DNA from: Macrostomum hystrix
Lineage: Eukaryota > Platyhelminthes > Macrostomidae
Reading direction: 5' to 3'
Assembly: GCA_950097015.1 (NCBI GenBank)
Contig: CATNEN010000039.1
Span: 6,836,501-6,900,500, forward strand
Length of the DNA stretch: 64,000 bases
Shown piece by piece: positions 52,101-60,577 of the stretch; positions within the stretch are counted from its first letter, which is position 1; the number at the start of each line of letters is the position of its first letter. The notes below the pieces were generated by a model that did not search any database, was not told the origin of the DNA, and saw only the letters and a program-made list of their open reading frames with translations. The position numbers were made by a program, and so were the translations under genes.

Positions 52101-55100
52101 AAGACGCGCTCGCAAGACCAGAAGGCAGCTGAAGAAGCGTGCCCGCAAGGCCCGTCGTAGCGTCCGCAAGGCCAGAAAGAGCAACAGAAGACGCGCTCGC
52201 AAGACCACACGGCAGCTGAAGAAGCGTGCCCGCAAGGCCCGTCGTAGCGTCCGCAAGACAAGAAAGAGCAACAGAAGACGCGCTCGCAAGACGAGACGAC
52301 AGCAGAAGAAACGTGCCCGCAAAGCTAAGCGAAGCGTCCGCAAGGCCAGAAAGAGCAACAGACGCGCACGCAGGACCAGAAAGACCAACAAAAGAGGCGC
52401 TCGCAAGACCAGACGGCAGCAGAAGAAGCGTGCCCGCAAGGCCCGTCGTAGCGTCCGCAAGGCTAGAAAGAGCAACAGAAGACGCGCTCGCAAGACCAGA
52501 CGGCAGCAGAAGAAGCGTACCAGCAAGGCCCATCGTAGCGTCCGCAAGGCCAGAAAGAGTAACAGAAGACGCGCTCGCAGGACCAGAAAAAGCAACAGAA
52601 GAGGCGCTCGCAAGACCAGACGGCAGCAGAAGAAGCGTGCCCGCAAGGCCCGTCGTAGCGTCCGCAAGGCCAGAAAGAGCAACAGAAGACGCGCTCGCAA
52701 GACCACACGGCAGCAGAAGAAGCGTGCCCGCAAGGCCCGTCGTAGCATCCGCAAGGCCAGAAAGAGTAACAGAAGACGCGCTCGCAAGACCAGAAAAAGC
52801 AACAGAAGACGCGCTCGCAAGACCAGACGGCAGCAGAAGAAGCGTGCCCGCAAGGCCCGTCGTAGCGTCCGCAAGGCCAGAAAGAGCAACAGAAGACGCG
52901 CTCGCAAGACCAGACGGCAGCAGAAGAAGCGTGCCCGCAAGGCCCGTCGTAGCGTCCGCAAGGCCAGAAAGAGCAACAGACGCGCTCGCAGGACCAGAAA
53001 AAGCAACAGAAGAGGCGCTCGCAAGACCAGACGGCAGCAGAAGAAGCGTACCCGCAAGGCCCGTCGTAGCGTCCGCAAGGCCAGAAAGAGCAACAGAAGA
53101 CGCGCTAGCAAGAGCAGAAAGAGCAACAGAAGACGCGCTCGCAAGACCAGACGACAGCAGAAGAAGCGTGCCCGCAAGGCCCGTCGTAGCGTCCGCAAGG
53201 TCAGAAAGAGCAACAGAAGACGCGCTCGCAAGACCAGAAAAAGCAACAGAAGAGGCGCTCGCAAGACCAGACGGCAGCAGAAGAAGCGTGCCCGCAAGGC
53301 CCGTCGTAGCGTCCGCAAGACCAGAAAGAGCAACAGAAGACGCGCTCGCAAGACCACACGGCAGCAGAAAAAGCGTGCCCGCAAGGCCCGTCGTGGCGTC
53401 CGCAAGGCCAGAAAGAGCAACAGAAGACGCGCTCGCAAGACCAGAAGGCAGCTAAAAAAGCGTGCCCGCAAGGCCCGTCGTAGCGTCCGCAAGGCCAGAA
53501 AGAGCAACAGACGCGCTCGCAGGACCAGAAAAAGCAACAGAAGAGGCGCTCGCAAGACCAGACGGCAGCAGAAGAAGCGCGCCCGCAAGGCCCGTCGTAG
53601 CATCCGCAAGGCCAGAAAGAGTAACAGAAGACGCGCTCGCAAGACCAGAAAAAGCAACAGAAGACGCGCTCGCAAGACCAGACGGCAGCAGAAGAAGCGT
53701 GCCCGCAAGGCCCGTCGTAGCGTCCGCAAGGCTAGAAAGAGCAACAGAAGACGCGCTCGCAAGACCAGACGGCAGCAGAAGAAGCGTACCAGCAAGGCCC
53801 ATCGTAGCGTCCGCAAGGCCAGAAAGAGTAACAGAAGACGCGCTCGCAGGACCAGAAAAAGCAACAGAAGAGGCGCTCGCAAGACCAGACGGCAGCAGAA
53901 GAAGCGTGCCCGCAAGGCCCGTCGTAGCGTCCGCAAGGCCAGAAAGAGCAACAGAAGACGCGCTCGCAAGACCACACGGCAGCAGAAGAAGCGTGCCCGC
54001 AAGGCCCGTCGTAGCATCCGCAAGGCCAGAAAGAGTAACAGAAGACGCGCTCGCAAGACCAGAAAAAGCAACAGAAGACGCGCTCGCAAGACCAGACGGC
54101 AGCAGAAGAAGCGTGCCCGCAAGGCCCGTCGTAGCGTCCGCAAGGCCAGAAAGAGCAACAGAAGACGCGCTCGCAAGACCAGACGGCAGCAGAAGAAGCG
54201 TGCCCGCAAGGCCCGTCGTAGCGTCCGCAAGGCCAGAAAGAGCAACAGACGCGCTCGCAGGACCAGAAAAAGCAACAGAAGAGGCGCTCGCAAGACCAGA
54301 CGGCAGCAGAAGAAGCGTACCCGCAAGGCCCGTCGTAGCGTCCGCAAGGCCAGAAAGAGCAACAGAAGACGCGCTAGCAAGAGCAGAAAGAGCAACAGAA
54401 GACGCGCTCGCAAGACCAGACGACAGCAGAAGAAGCGTGCCCGCAAGGCCCGTCGTAGCGTCCGCAAGGTCAGAAAGAGCAACAGAAGACGCGCTCGCAG
54501 GACCAGAAAAAGCAACAGAAGAGGCGCTCGCAAGACCAGACGGCAGCAGAAGAAGCGTGCCCGCAAGGCCCGTCGTAGCGTCCGCAAGACCAGAAAGAGC
54601 AACAGAAGACGCGCTCGCAAGACCACACGGCAGCAGAAAAAGCGTGCCCGCAAGGCCCGTCGTGGCGTCCGCAAGGCCAGAAAGAGCAACAGAAGACGCG
54701 CTCGCAAGACCAGAAGGCAGCTAAAAAAGCGTGCCCGCAAGGCCCGTCGTAGCGTCCGCAAGGCCAGAAAGAGCAACAGACGCGCTCGCAGGACCAGAAA
54801 AAGCAACAGAAGAGGCGCTCGCAAGACCAGACGGCAGCAGAAGAAGCGCGCCCGCAAGGCCCGTCGTAGCATCCGCAAGGCCAGAAAGAGTAACAGAAGA
54901 CGCGCTCGCAAGACCAGAAAAAGCAACAGAAGACGCGCTCGCAAGACCAGACGGCAGCAGAAGAAGCGTGCCCGCAAGGCCCGTCGTAGCGTCCGCAAGG
55001 CCAGAAAGAGCAACAGAAGACGCGCTCGCAAGACCAGACGGCAGCAGAAGAAGCGTGCCCGCAAGGCCCGTCGTAGCGTCCGCAAGGCCAGAAAGAGCAA

Positions 55101-58100
55101 CAGAAGACGCGCTCGCAAGACCAGACGGCAGCTGAAGAAGCGTGCCCGCAAGGCCCGTCGTAGCGTCCGCAAGGCCAGAAAGAGCAACAGAAGACGCGCT
55201 CGCAAGACCACACGGCAGCTGAAGAAGCGTGCCCGCAAGGCCCGTCGTAGCGTCCGTAAGGCCAGAAAGAGCAACAGACGCGCTCGCAAGACCAGAAAGA
55301 GCAACAGAAGACGCGCTCGCAAGACCAGACGGCAGCTGAAGAAGCGTGCCCGCAAGGCCCGTCGTAGCGTCCGCAAGACAAGAAAGAGCAACAGAAGACG
55401 CGCTCGCAAGACGAGACGACAGCAGAAGAAACGTGCCCGCAAAGCTAAGCGAAGCGTCCGCAAGGCCAGAAAGAGCAACAGACGCGCACGCAGGACCAGA
55501 AAGACCAACAGAAGAGGCGCTCGCAAGACCACACGGCAGCAGAAGAAGCGTGCCCGCAAGGCCCGTCGTAGCGTCCGCAAGGCCAGAAAGAGGAACAGAC
55601 GCGCTCGCAAGACCAGAAAGAGCAACAGAAGACGCGCTCGCAAGACCAGACGGCAGCTGAAGAAGCGTGCCCGCAAGGCCCGTCGTAGCGTCCGCAAGGC
55701 CAGAAAGAGCAACAGAAGACGCGCTCGCAAGACGAGACGACAGCAGAAGAAGCGTGCCCGCAAAGCTAGGCGAAGCGTCCGCAAGGCCAGAAAGAGCAAC
55801 AGACGCGCACGCAGGACCAGAAAGACCAACAGAAGAGGCGCTCGCAAGACCACACGGCAGCAGAAGAAGCGTGCCCGCAAGGCCCGTCGTAGCGTCCGCA
55901 AGGACAGAAAGAGTAACACAAGACGCGCTCGCAAGACCAGAAAAAGCAACGGAAGAGGCGCTCGTAAGACCAGACGGCAGCAGAAGAAGCGTGCCCGCAA
56001 GGCCCGTCGTAGCGTCCGCAAGGCCAGAAAGAGCAACAGAAGAAGCGCTCGCAAGACCAGACGACAGCAGAAGAAGCGTGCTCGCAAAGCTAGGCGTAGC
56101 GTCCGCAAGGCCAGAAAGAGCTACAGACGCGCTCGCAAGACCAGAAAGAGCAACAGAAGACGCGCTCGCAAGACCAGACGGCAGCAGAAGAAGCGTGCTC
56201 GCAAAGCTAGGCGTAGCGTCCGCAAGGCCAGAAAGAGCAACAGACGCACTCTCAAGGCCAGAAAGAGCAACAGACGCGCTCGCAAGACCAGACGGCAGCT
56301 GAAGAAGCGTGCCCGCAAGTCCCGTCGTAGCGTCCGCAAGGCCAGAAAGAGCAACAGACGCACTCTCAAGGCCAGAAAGAGCAACAGACGCGCTCGCAAG
56401 ACCAGACGGCAGCTGAAGAAGCGTGCCCGCAAGGCCCGTCGTAGCGTCCGCAAGACCAGAAAGAGCAACAGAAGACGCGCTCGCAAGACCACACGGCAGC
56501 AGAAAAAGCGTGCCCGCAAGGCCCGTCGTGGCGTCCGCAAGGCCAGAAAGAGCAACAGAAGACGCGCTCGCAAGACCAGAAGGCAGCTAAAAAAGCGTGC
56601 CCGCAAGGCCCGTCGTAGCGTCCGCAAGACCAGAAAGAGCAACAGACGCGCTCGCAGGACCAGAAAAAGCAACAGAAGAGGCGCTCGCAAGACCAGACGG
56701 CAGCAGAAGAAGCGCGCCCGCAAGGCCCGTCGTACCGTCCGCAAGGCCAGAAAGAGCAACAGAAGACGCGTCCGCAAGGCCAGAAAGAGCAACAGAAGAC
56801 GCGCTCGCAAGACCACACGGCAGCAGAAGAAGCGTACCCGCAAGGCCCGTCGTAGCATCCGCAAGGCCAGAAAGAGTAACAGAAGACGCGCTCGCAAGAC
56901 CAGAAAAAGCAACAGAAGACGCGCTCGCAAGACCAGACGGCAGCAGAAGAAGCGTGCCCGCAAGGCCCGTCGTAGCGTCCGCAAGGCCAGAAAGAGCAAC
57001 AAAAGACGCGCTCGCAAGACCAGACGGCAGCTGAAGAAGCGTGCCCGCAAGGCCCGTCGTAGCGTCCGCAAGGCCAGAAAGAGCAACAGAAGACGCGCTC
57101 GCAAGACCACACGGCAGCTGAAGAAGCGTGCCCGCAAGGCCCGTCGTAGCGTCCGCAAGGCCAGAAAGAGCAACAGAAGACGCGCTCGCAAGACCACACG
57201 GCAGCTGAAGAAGCGTGCCCGCAAGGCCCGTCGTAGCGTCCGTAAGGCCAGAAAGAGCAACAGACGCGCTCGCAAGACCAGAAAGAGCAACAGAAGACGC
57301 GCTCGCAAGACCAGACGGCAGCTGAAGAAGCGTGCCCGCATGGCCCGTCGTAGCGTCCGCAAGGCCAGAAAGAGCAACAGAAGACGCGCTGGCAAGACGA
57401 GACGACAGCAGAAGAAGCGTGCCCGCAAAGCTAGGCGAAGCGTCCGCAAGGCCAGAAAGAGCAACAGACGCGCACGCAGGACCAGAAAGACCAACAGAAG
57501 AGGCGCTCGCAAGACCACACGGCAGCAGAAGAAGCGTGCCCGCAAGGCCCGTCGTAGCGTCCGCAAGGCCAGAAAGAGGAACAGACGCGCTCGCAAGACC
57601 AGAAAGAGCAACAGAAGACGCGCTCGCAAGACCAGACGGCAGCTGAAGAAGCGTGCCCGCAAGGCCCGTCGTAGCGTCCGCAAGGCCAGAAAGAGCAACA
57701 GAAGACGCGCTCGCAAGACGAGACGACAGCAGAAGAAGCGTGCCCGCAAAGCTAGGCGAAGCGTCCGCAACGCCAGAAAGAGCAACAGACGCGCACGCAG
57801 GACCAGAAAGACCAACAGAAGAGGCGCTCGCAAGACCACACGGCAGCAGAAGAAGCGTGCCCGCAAGGCCCGTCGTAGCGTCCGCAAGGACAGAAAGAGT
57901 AACACAAGACGCGCTCGCAAGACCAGAAAAAGCAACAGAAGAGGCGCTCGTAAGACCAGACGGCAGCAGAAGAAGCGTGCCCGCAAGGCCCGTCGTAGCG
58001 TCCGCAAGGCCAGAAAGAGCAACAGAAGAAGCGCTCGCAAGACCAGACGACAGCAGAAGAAGCGTGCTCGCAAAGCTAGGCGTAGCGTCCGCAAGGCCAG

Positions 58101-59547
58101 AAAGAGCAACAGACGCGCTCGCAAGACCAGAAAGAGCAACAGAAGACGCGCTCGCAAGACCAGACGGCAGCAGAAGAAGCGTGCTCGCAAAGCTAGGCGT
58201 AGCGTCCGCAAGGCCAGAAAGAGCAACAGACGCACTCTCAAGGCCAGAAAGAGCAACAGACGCGCTCGCAAGACCAGACGGCAGCTGAAGAAGCGTGCCC
58301 GCAAGTCCCGTCGTAGCGTCCGCAAGGCCAGAAAGAGCAACAGACGCACTCTCAAGGCCAGAAAGAGCAACAGACGCGCTCGCAAGACCAGACGGCAGCT
58401 GAAGAAGCGTGCCCGCAAAGCTAGGCGTAGCGTCCGCAAGACCAGACAGAGCAACAGAAGACGCGCTCGCAAGACCAGACGTCAGCAGAAGAAGCCTGCC
58501 CGCAAGGCTCGTCGTAGCGCCCGCAAGACCAGAAAGAGCAACAAAAGACGCGCTCGCAAGACCAGACGTCAGCAGAAGAAGCCTGCCCGCAAGGCTCGTC
58601 GTAGCGTTCGCAAGGCCAGAAAGAGCAACAGACGCGCTCGCAAGACCAGAAAGAGCAACAGACGCGCTCGCAAGACCAGAAAGAGCAACAGAAGACGCGC
58701 TCGAAAGACTAGAAGACATGAGATGAAGCGGGCTCGGAGGACTAGAAGACAGGAGAAGAAGCGCGCTCGCACGACTAGAAGACAGGAGAATAAGAAGGCT
58801 CGGACGACTAGAAGGCTGGAGAAGAAGCGCGTCGGCACATCCACTGGACAGGAGAAGCGTGTTCGGAGGATAAGAAGACAGGATAAAAAACGCGATTACA
58901 ATACAGCACGCCGTATACGTGATGTGGTCAATGCCAGTAGGACAGGACCTGCTGTTGGAAGACCCATTCCGAGAACAAAGAAAGCAGTTGATAGAAAGAG
59001 CGAACAGAAAATTACGCGAAGTCGCGACGAGGAGCGCGTTGTTCGACCTGTTTCAAATGTTAGCAGAGGTAGTCCAAAGGCGTCCTCGGGATATCGCCGG
59101 CAGTCTGAGAGACGCGATGCTCCAAGGCGTTCTTCGGAACAGGTTTCTCCAAAACGTCGCCAGGAGACCCAGCGGCGGGGGAAACCAAAGAGTTCGATTC
59201 CGGTTCAGGCAGCTCTTGTCAGCCGGAGACTTGAGGAGCCAAAGCGTTCACCGCCGGTCGTGAAGCCAGTAGTGAACCAGGATTCGAAGGAAGCTCGGCG
59301 CCGACCAACCGTTCGCAAGGCCAGTTCGAGGCGAAAGTCAGCTCGCTCTGCTTCTAGACGGCACAGAAGACGCCCGGACTCGAGAAGGGCCGCTAGGCGG
59401 AGCGATTCCACTCAGGCCGAGTCGTCGTCATCGGAGTCGTCTGATTGGTTTAGCACTGAAGAAATCATCGACTTCGACAGCGGCAGTAGCTTCAGCCTTG
59501 ATGGTGCAGCCGAGATCGTTGTCGAGTCTGACAGCTTCTCGGAGTGA
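22116..59547 (+). CDS. Giant secreted Arg/Lys-repeat protein with CTLD, VWD-C8-TIL and EGF domains (candidate adhesive protein)
   Basis: About 30 exons join to roughly 10,500 codons. Approximate residue order: signal peptide (1-27); Trp/Ser/Gly-rich linkers; five acidic/basic duplicated exons (to about 560); first basic array (630-3300); two ShKT domains (to 3405); C-type lectin domain (3410-3540); one EGF; VWD and C8 (3585-3888); TIL (3890-3950); about 19 EGF repeats with a small basic array between the eighth and ninth (to 4950); second basic array (4975-10265); acidic Ser-rich C-terminus. Introns between 22162 and 27064 are all phase 1, typical of secreted mosaic proteins. The protein would be extracellular and extremely basic. 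The domain mix matches secreted bioadhesive proteins (sea star Sfp1, flatworm Mlig-ap1/ap2); an adhesive-gland role is inference. Mucin-like or matrix protein is the alternative. The junction 26986 to the array exon is unresolved. Confidence 0.88.
22195..22513. repeat. 53-bp tandem repeat, six copies, in intron 1 of the giant gene
   Basis: Unit GCCAGCATGATGGGCTGGAA followed by CTATAGG...GGGGGCGAGTGGCCGATA. Copies start at 22198, 22251, 22304, 22357, 22410 and 22463 and are nearly identical. The last runs directly into the head of a SINE, whose first bases resemble the end of the unit. Confidence 0.95.
22500..22745 (+). mobile_element. tRNA-derived SINE (shortened)
   Basis: Head GGCCGAGCGGTCTAAAGCG and B-box-like GAGCTCGATTTCC, then the family blocks GGGGGCTTGTCATGT, GTGTACACTGCCTGACGA, and CAGGAGTCAGCGAAATGGGC. 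Parts of the middle and 3' end are missing. It lies in intron 1 of the giant gene. Confidence 0.75.
22955..25215 (+). CDS. linker exons with Trp-Ser motifs and Ser/Gly-Arg/Lys runs
   Basis: Small phase 1 exons: 22955-23011, 23092-23169, 23422-23553, 23650-23712, 23807-23881, 23973-24041, 24156-24245, 25093-25215. Two kinds alternate. One carries Trp motifs: [44 protein letters not shown]; these look like the WxxW strand of a thrombospondin type 1 repeat but have no cysteines. The other is Ser/Gly-rich with Arg/Lys ends, including a GGSGGS run and a 13-codon AGC/AGT serine run in the last exon. The intron after 23712 seems to use a GC donor (CAG|GCAAGT), since only that keeps frame downstream. 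Exon edges are by eye; individual ones may be off by a few bases. Confidence 0.7.
24252..24602 (+). mobile_element. full-length tRNA-derived SINE
   Basis: The most complete copy here: head GAGTGGCAAAGCGGTCTAAC with A-box character, B-box GAGCTCGATTCCG, then GGGCCGCAGCCGCGGAGAGA, GCCCTTGAGGGCCAACC, CAGGAGTCAGCGAAATGGGC, GCGGGTCTAGTGTCACC, and an AT-rich microsatellite tail. It lies in the 24246-25092 intron of the giant gene. Confidence 0.82.
24625..24760 (+). mobile_element. 5' fragment of the same SINE family
   Basis: GGTTGAGTAGTGGAG...CAAGATCCCTGAGCTCGATTCCGCG and a short piece of body (CATTTCAGAGC, GTGGAGAGATGGCTT). It lies directly downstream of the full-length copy, in the same orientation. 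Confidence 0.65.
25315..26631 (+). CDS. tandemly duplicated acidic/basic exons of the giant gene
   Basis: Exons 25315-25485, 25573-25734, 25822-25983, 26071-26232, 26320-26481 and the truncated 26569-26631. Each encodes an acidic start ([20 protein letters not shown]) followed by a basic tail ([14 protein letters not shown]...[14 protein letters not shown]). From the second exon on, exon plus intron repeat with an exact 249-bp period and near-identical introns; differences are single bases such as ACGGAG/ATCGAG and CGA/CGT. All are phase 1 in and out, so copies can be gained or lost without breaking the frame. The result is a block of alternating negative and positive charge. The last unit replaces the basic tail with EEDASSS. 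Confidence 0.85.
26711..26986 (+). CDS. exons 26711-26794 and 26921-26986 of the giant gene
   Basis: The first encodes a basic stretch ([20 protein letters not shown]), the second an acidic one ([18 protein letters not shown]) homologous to the start of the duplicated exons. Both are phase 1. The donor after 26986 (ACAG|GTAAAA) is clear, but the obvious acceptor at 27043-27044 would bring an in-frame TGA; an acceptor at 27063-27064 keeps frame although its upstream tract is poor. Confidence 0.7.
27065..35491 (+). CDS. giant exon: first Arg/Lys array (11-residue unit) and two ShKT domains
   Basis: An 8.4-kb exon without a stop. After a Lys-rich lead-in, from about 27160 to 35170, it repeats [11 protein letters not shown] (33 bp) or a 10-residue form lacking one Arg, about 250 times. 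Seven of 11 residues are basic; ST alternates with SS, and rare units carry D, P, G or L. Every indel is a multiple of three and most differences are silent or conservative (GCC/GCT, CGC/CGA), so the frame is under selection. After [12 protein letters not shown] the exon encodes two six-Cys ShKT domains. The donor AAGG|GTAAGC lies at 35491. The start at 27065 is uncertain (27045 also possible). Confidence 0.88.
35230..35475 (+). other. two ShKT domains
   Basis: First: Cys spacing C-x6-C-x8-C-x10-C-x3-C-x2-C ending CARTCGYC. Second: C-x8-C-x8-C-x9-C-x3-C-x2-C ending CGITCGLC. The xTCGxC end is the family signature. ShKT domains occur in many secreted invertebrate proteins as disulfide modules. 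They close the first basic array. Confidence 0.85.
35582..36710 (+). CDS. C-type lectin-like domain in two exons
   Basis: Exon 35582-35741 begins [17 protein letters not shown] and continues with [19 protein letters not shown], the first half of a C-type lectin fold. The phase 2 junction joins exon 36472-36710, with [21 protein letters not shown] and a final Cys pair ending AGYICR. The Ca/sugar-binding EPN/QPD and WND motifs are not seen in typical form, so carbohydrate binding is doubtful. The 35742-36471 intron contains two SINE copies in opposite orientation. Confidence 0.85.
35868..36057 (+). mobile_element. degenerate SINE, plus orientation
   Basis: Contains GGTGAGGGGCAGCGCTTATG, GCGCTTGCCTTTCACG, GGCTTTGGGCTTGCCAGG, GGGGTCAGCGGAATG and a 3' AATAATAATAATT tail. 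The B box has been lost. Its tail abuts the tail of the next, inverted copy. Confidence 0.6.
36058..36378 (-). mobile_element. full-length SINE, minus orientation
   Basis: The reverse complement shows the B-box region GAGCTCGATTCCG at 36337-36349, the AAGGCTTGGGGGCTTGTC block, CAGTGTACACTGCCTGACGA... equivalents, and 3' GTGCCATTGCCTGCAGCC. Tail-to-tail with the preceding plus copy, it forms a large inverted repeat in the lectin-domain intron. Confidence 0.78.
36805..36930 (+). CDS. EGF-like exon
   Basis: A single phase 1 exon with six Cys: [18 protein letters not shown] then [15 protein letters not shown]. The GFLGDG turn is typical of EGF modules. It joins the lectin domain to the VWD domain. 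Confidence 0.85.
37246..38302 (+). CDS. von Willebrand factor D domain and start of C8
   Basis: Exons 37246-37643 and 37929-38302. The VWD opening [20 protein letters not shown] and the later [14 protein letters not shown] are diagnostic; GDPHY and the GxCG motif are kept. The second exon ends in the first half of a C8 domain ([30 protein letters not shown]). VWD-C8-TIL units drive multimerisation in von Willebrand factor and gel-forming mucins, so this part could cross-link chains; that role here is inference. Confidence 0.92.
37685..37810 (-). mobile_element. SINE fragment in the VWD intron
   Basis: Reverse-complement fragment with TTCCATTCCCCTGACCCCTG, GAGCACACACGCTCACAGG and CAGTGTACACTTTCACT, matching the middle of the other copies. 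Head and tail are missing. Confidence 0.6.
38325..38560. repeat. 18-bp tandem repeat in the C8 intron
   Basis: Around 13 copies of GTGTCAGGGTGAGAGAGT fill the 38303-38645 intron. Each unit contains a GTGAGA donor-like string identical to the true donor at 38303. Confidence 0.95.
38646..39607 (+). CDS. C8 end, TIL domain and first calcium-binding EGFs
   Basis: Exon 38646-38785 completes C8 (SCTYDVCAQ...[12 protein letters not shown]). Its acceptor could also be at 38641-38642, adding one Ser. Exon 38877-39607 encodes a TIL domain ([11 protein letters not shown]...SCQKTCS...[13 protein letters not shown]), a VWC-like strand, then EGF repeats starting [12 protein letters not shown]. The DxDEC/DVNEC lead and [15 protein letters not shown] show the calcium-binding type. 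Confidence 0.88.
39698..42729 (+). CDS. EGF-repeat region with an embedded 10-residue basic array
   Basis: Exons 39698-40235, 40334-41596, 41764-41985 and the start of the exon at 42320. With the preceding exon they encode about 19 EGF modules, most with (D/N)(V/I)(D/N)EC and G(D/N)G, hence calcium-binding. Between the eighth and ninth modules, 40490-40825, lies an array of about 11-12 copies of [10 protein letters not shown] (30 bp). Several modules are unusually Arg/Lys-rich between cysteines ([23 protein letters not shown]). All exon joins keep phase. Confidence 0.9.
40490..40825 (+). repeat. 30-bp coding repeat ([10 protein letters not shown])n
   Basis: In-frame tandem units CGCAGACGTCAGCCCAAGAA plus GCCATCGACA and variants inside the EGF region of the giant gene. 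Variation is mostly ST/RT/SI and K/R, preserving charge. Confidence 0.95.
42320..59547 (+). CDS. 17.2-kb last exon: EGFs, second Arg/Lys array, acidic tail
   Basis: The exon opens with three EGF modules, then from about 42830 to 58700 repeats a composite of about 29 residues: [18 protein letters not shown], then [11 protein letters not shown] (or RRQL). Optional [10 protein letters not shown] inserts vary its length. Eighteen of 29 residues are basic and there is no Cys in the array. The frame is open across the whole 17 kb. Variation is largely silent. Blocks of kilobase size are duplicated within it. Beyond 58700 the repeat decays ([19 protein letters not shown]) into unique Arg/Ser-rich sequence, and it ends with an acidic Ser-rich tail and TGA at 59545-59547. 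Confidence 0.9.
49136..55315 (+). repeat. higher-order repeat: 3,090-bp block duplicated in tandem
   Basis: Matching landmarks recur at a fixed 3,090-bp offset: 49136/52226, 50372/53462, 51641/54731. Within each block a 1,269-bp segment is itself duplicated (50372 versus 51641; 49373 versus 50642). The copies look almost identical base for base, including rare variants such as CGTGGCGTC and AGCAAGAGCAG. Confidence 0.85.
59400..59547 (+). other. acidic serine-rich C-terminal tail
   Basis: The last residues of the giant protein switch from basic to acidic: [19 protein letters not shown], then SGSSFSLDG, then [16 protein letters not shown] echoes the EETIIED motif of the duplicated N-terminal exons, so both ends carry related acidic segments. 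Confidence 0.8.
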
Positions 59548-59856
59548 TCTCACAGTTAAGCAAATTCGCTTAATTGCAGATGTTTAAAACAAACTATTGG
59601 CTAAAACTTCTGGTTTTTAACGCTAAATATGCGACAATGACAATTTCGCAGCTGTTATTTCCTTCCCAATAACTTAATAGACTGTTGATTTGGTGGTTGG
59701 TGCCCAGACACAAAGTGCTTTTGAGCCTGATCCAATTAAACCAATTAAAAAATTGCTTATTAAAAAAAGAAGTCAGTTTTGTCTTACAAGTGTGCTAGAA
59801 TAACGGCATACTGACTGAATACTAGTTTATGGAGCATAATTTATACAATTAACTGC

Positions 59857-59862
59857 AATAAA
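59857..59862 (+). terminator. candidate poly(A) signal of the giant gene
   Basis: Canonical AATAAA about 310 bases past the stop codon; the first clear one on the plus strand. Confidence 0.5.
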
Positions 59863-60506
59863 TATGGCCTAGAAAGATAGAAGGCCAAATATTATCTTTT
59901 TGTTTCTGCATACCAAAAACTCATTGAAATATTTCTGAATTCCTTCTTTCTAAATCCGAATGTAACCAAAAGTAGTAATTGCAACACTTTTTAAATTGAA
60001 AGCTATATGGCTACAGGAAATAGTGAGATATAAAAGAAGTGTTTTGATGTAGCTGAGACAACGAAATACTCTGTTGAAGCCTACTGGCCAGTAACTAGCA
60101 TTTACTGCGTTAAATGATTTAAATTTGAATTGGCGCCATAACTTTTCTTGTACAGTATAGACTATAGGTTTTTATACCTTTAAATTAAGTACAGGACAGA
60201 AATTTTCTATATTGCTATATATACTACTTAAAAATTTCTTAAAGTATAGAACGTGTGAATTAGGACAATTGCTGCAATCATGCAAATTTAGAGCCTGAAA
60301 GTGGAACTGAACAATTGCAGATTTGGGCCAATTCAGATAAATTAGTTTAAAGCAGTTAACCTAAGAGTTTGCCTCGAGTCACTTCGTTTATTTTTTGCTC
60401 GTCTGTACAGAACAGGAAAACGTAAAATCCGTGAAGAATCCGTTTTGAGTTTTCAATAAGGTACGAGTCCGCGATAAAAAGGCTAGATAGCGCCAACAGT
60501 TTGGTG

Positions 60507-60577
60507 AGTGCTTGGGGGGAGTCGAACCCCCTTGTCTTGGGCCCGTAACAAGAATCTTACCAATAGATCACAAGCGA
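60507..60577 (-). tRNA. tRNA-like gene or pseudogene
   Basis: On the minus strand the D arm ATCT-ATTGGTA-AGAT and the T arm GGGGG-TTCGACT-CCCCC are perfect, and GGTTCGACTCC is an ideal pol III B box. The acceptor stem has only five pairs (GCTTG/CAAGC), the outer two being mismatched, and the anticodon arm pairs as TCTTG/CAAGA only with a nine-base loop (TTACGGGCC). The anticodon therefore cannot be assigned; a decayed tRNA gene or SINE founder relic is as likely as a working gene. Confidence 0.45.

Noticed and set aside
42826-56108. Long antisense frames (2,200 and 4,250 codons) opposite the second array
   Set aside because: Same shadow effect; the sense frame is joined to EGF modules upstream and ends in a unique tail.
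27160-58700. Linker histone H1, protamine or nuclear SR-type protein
   Set aside because: The arrays alone would fit, but signal peptide, EGF, VWD-C8-TIL, lectin and ShKT domains in the same frame place the protein outside the cell.
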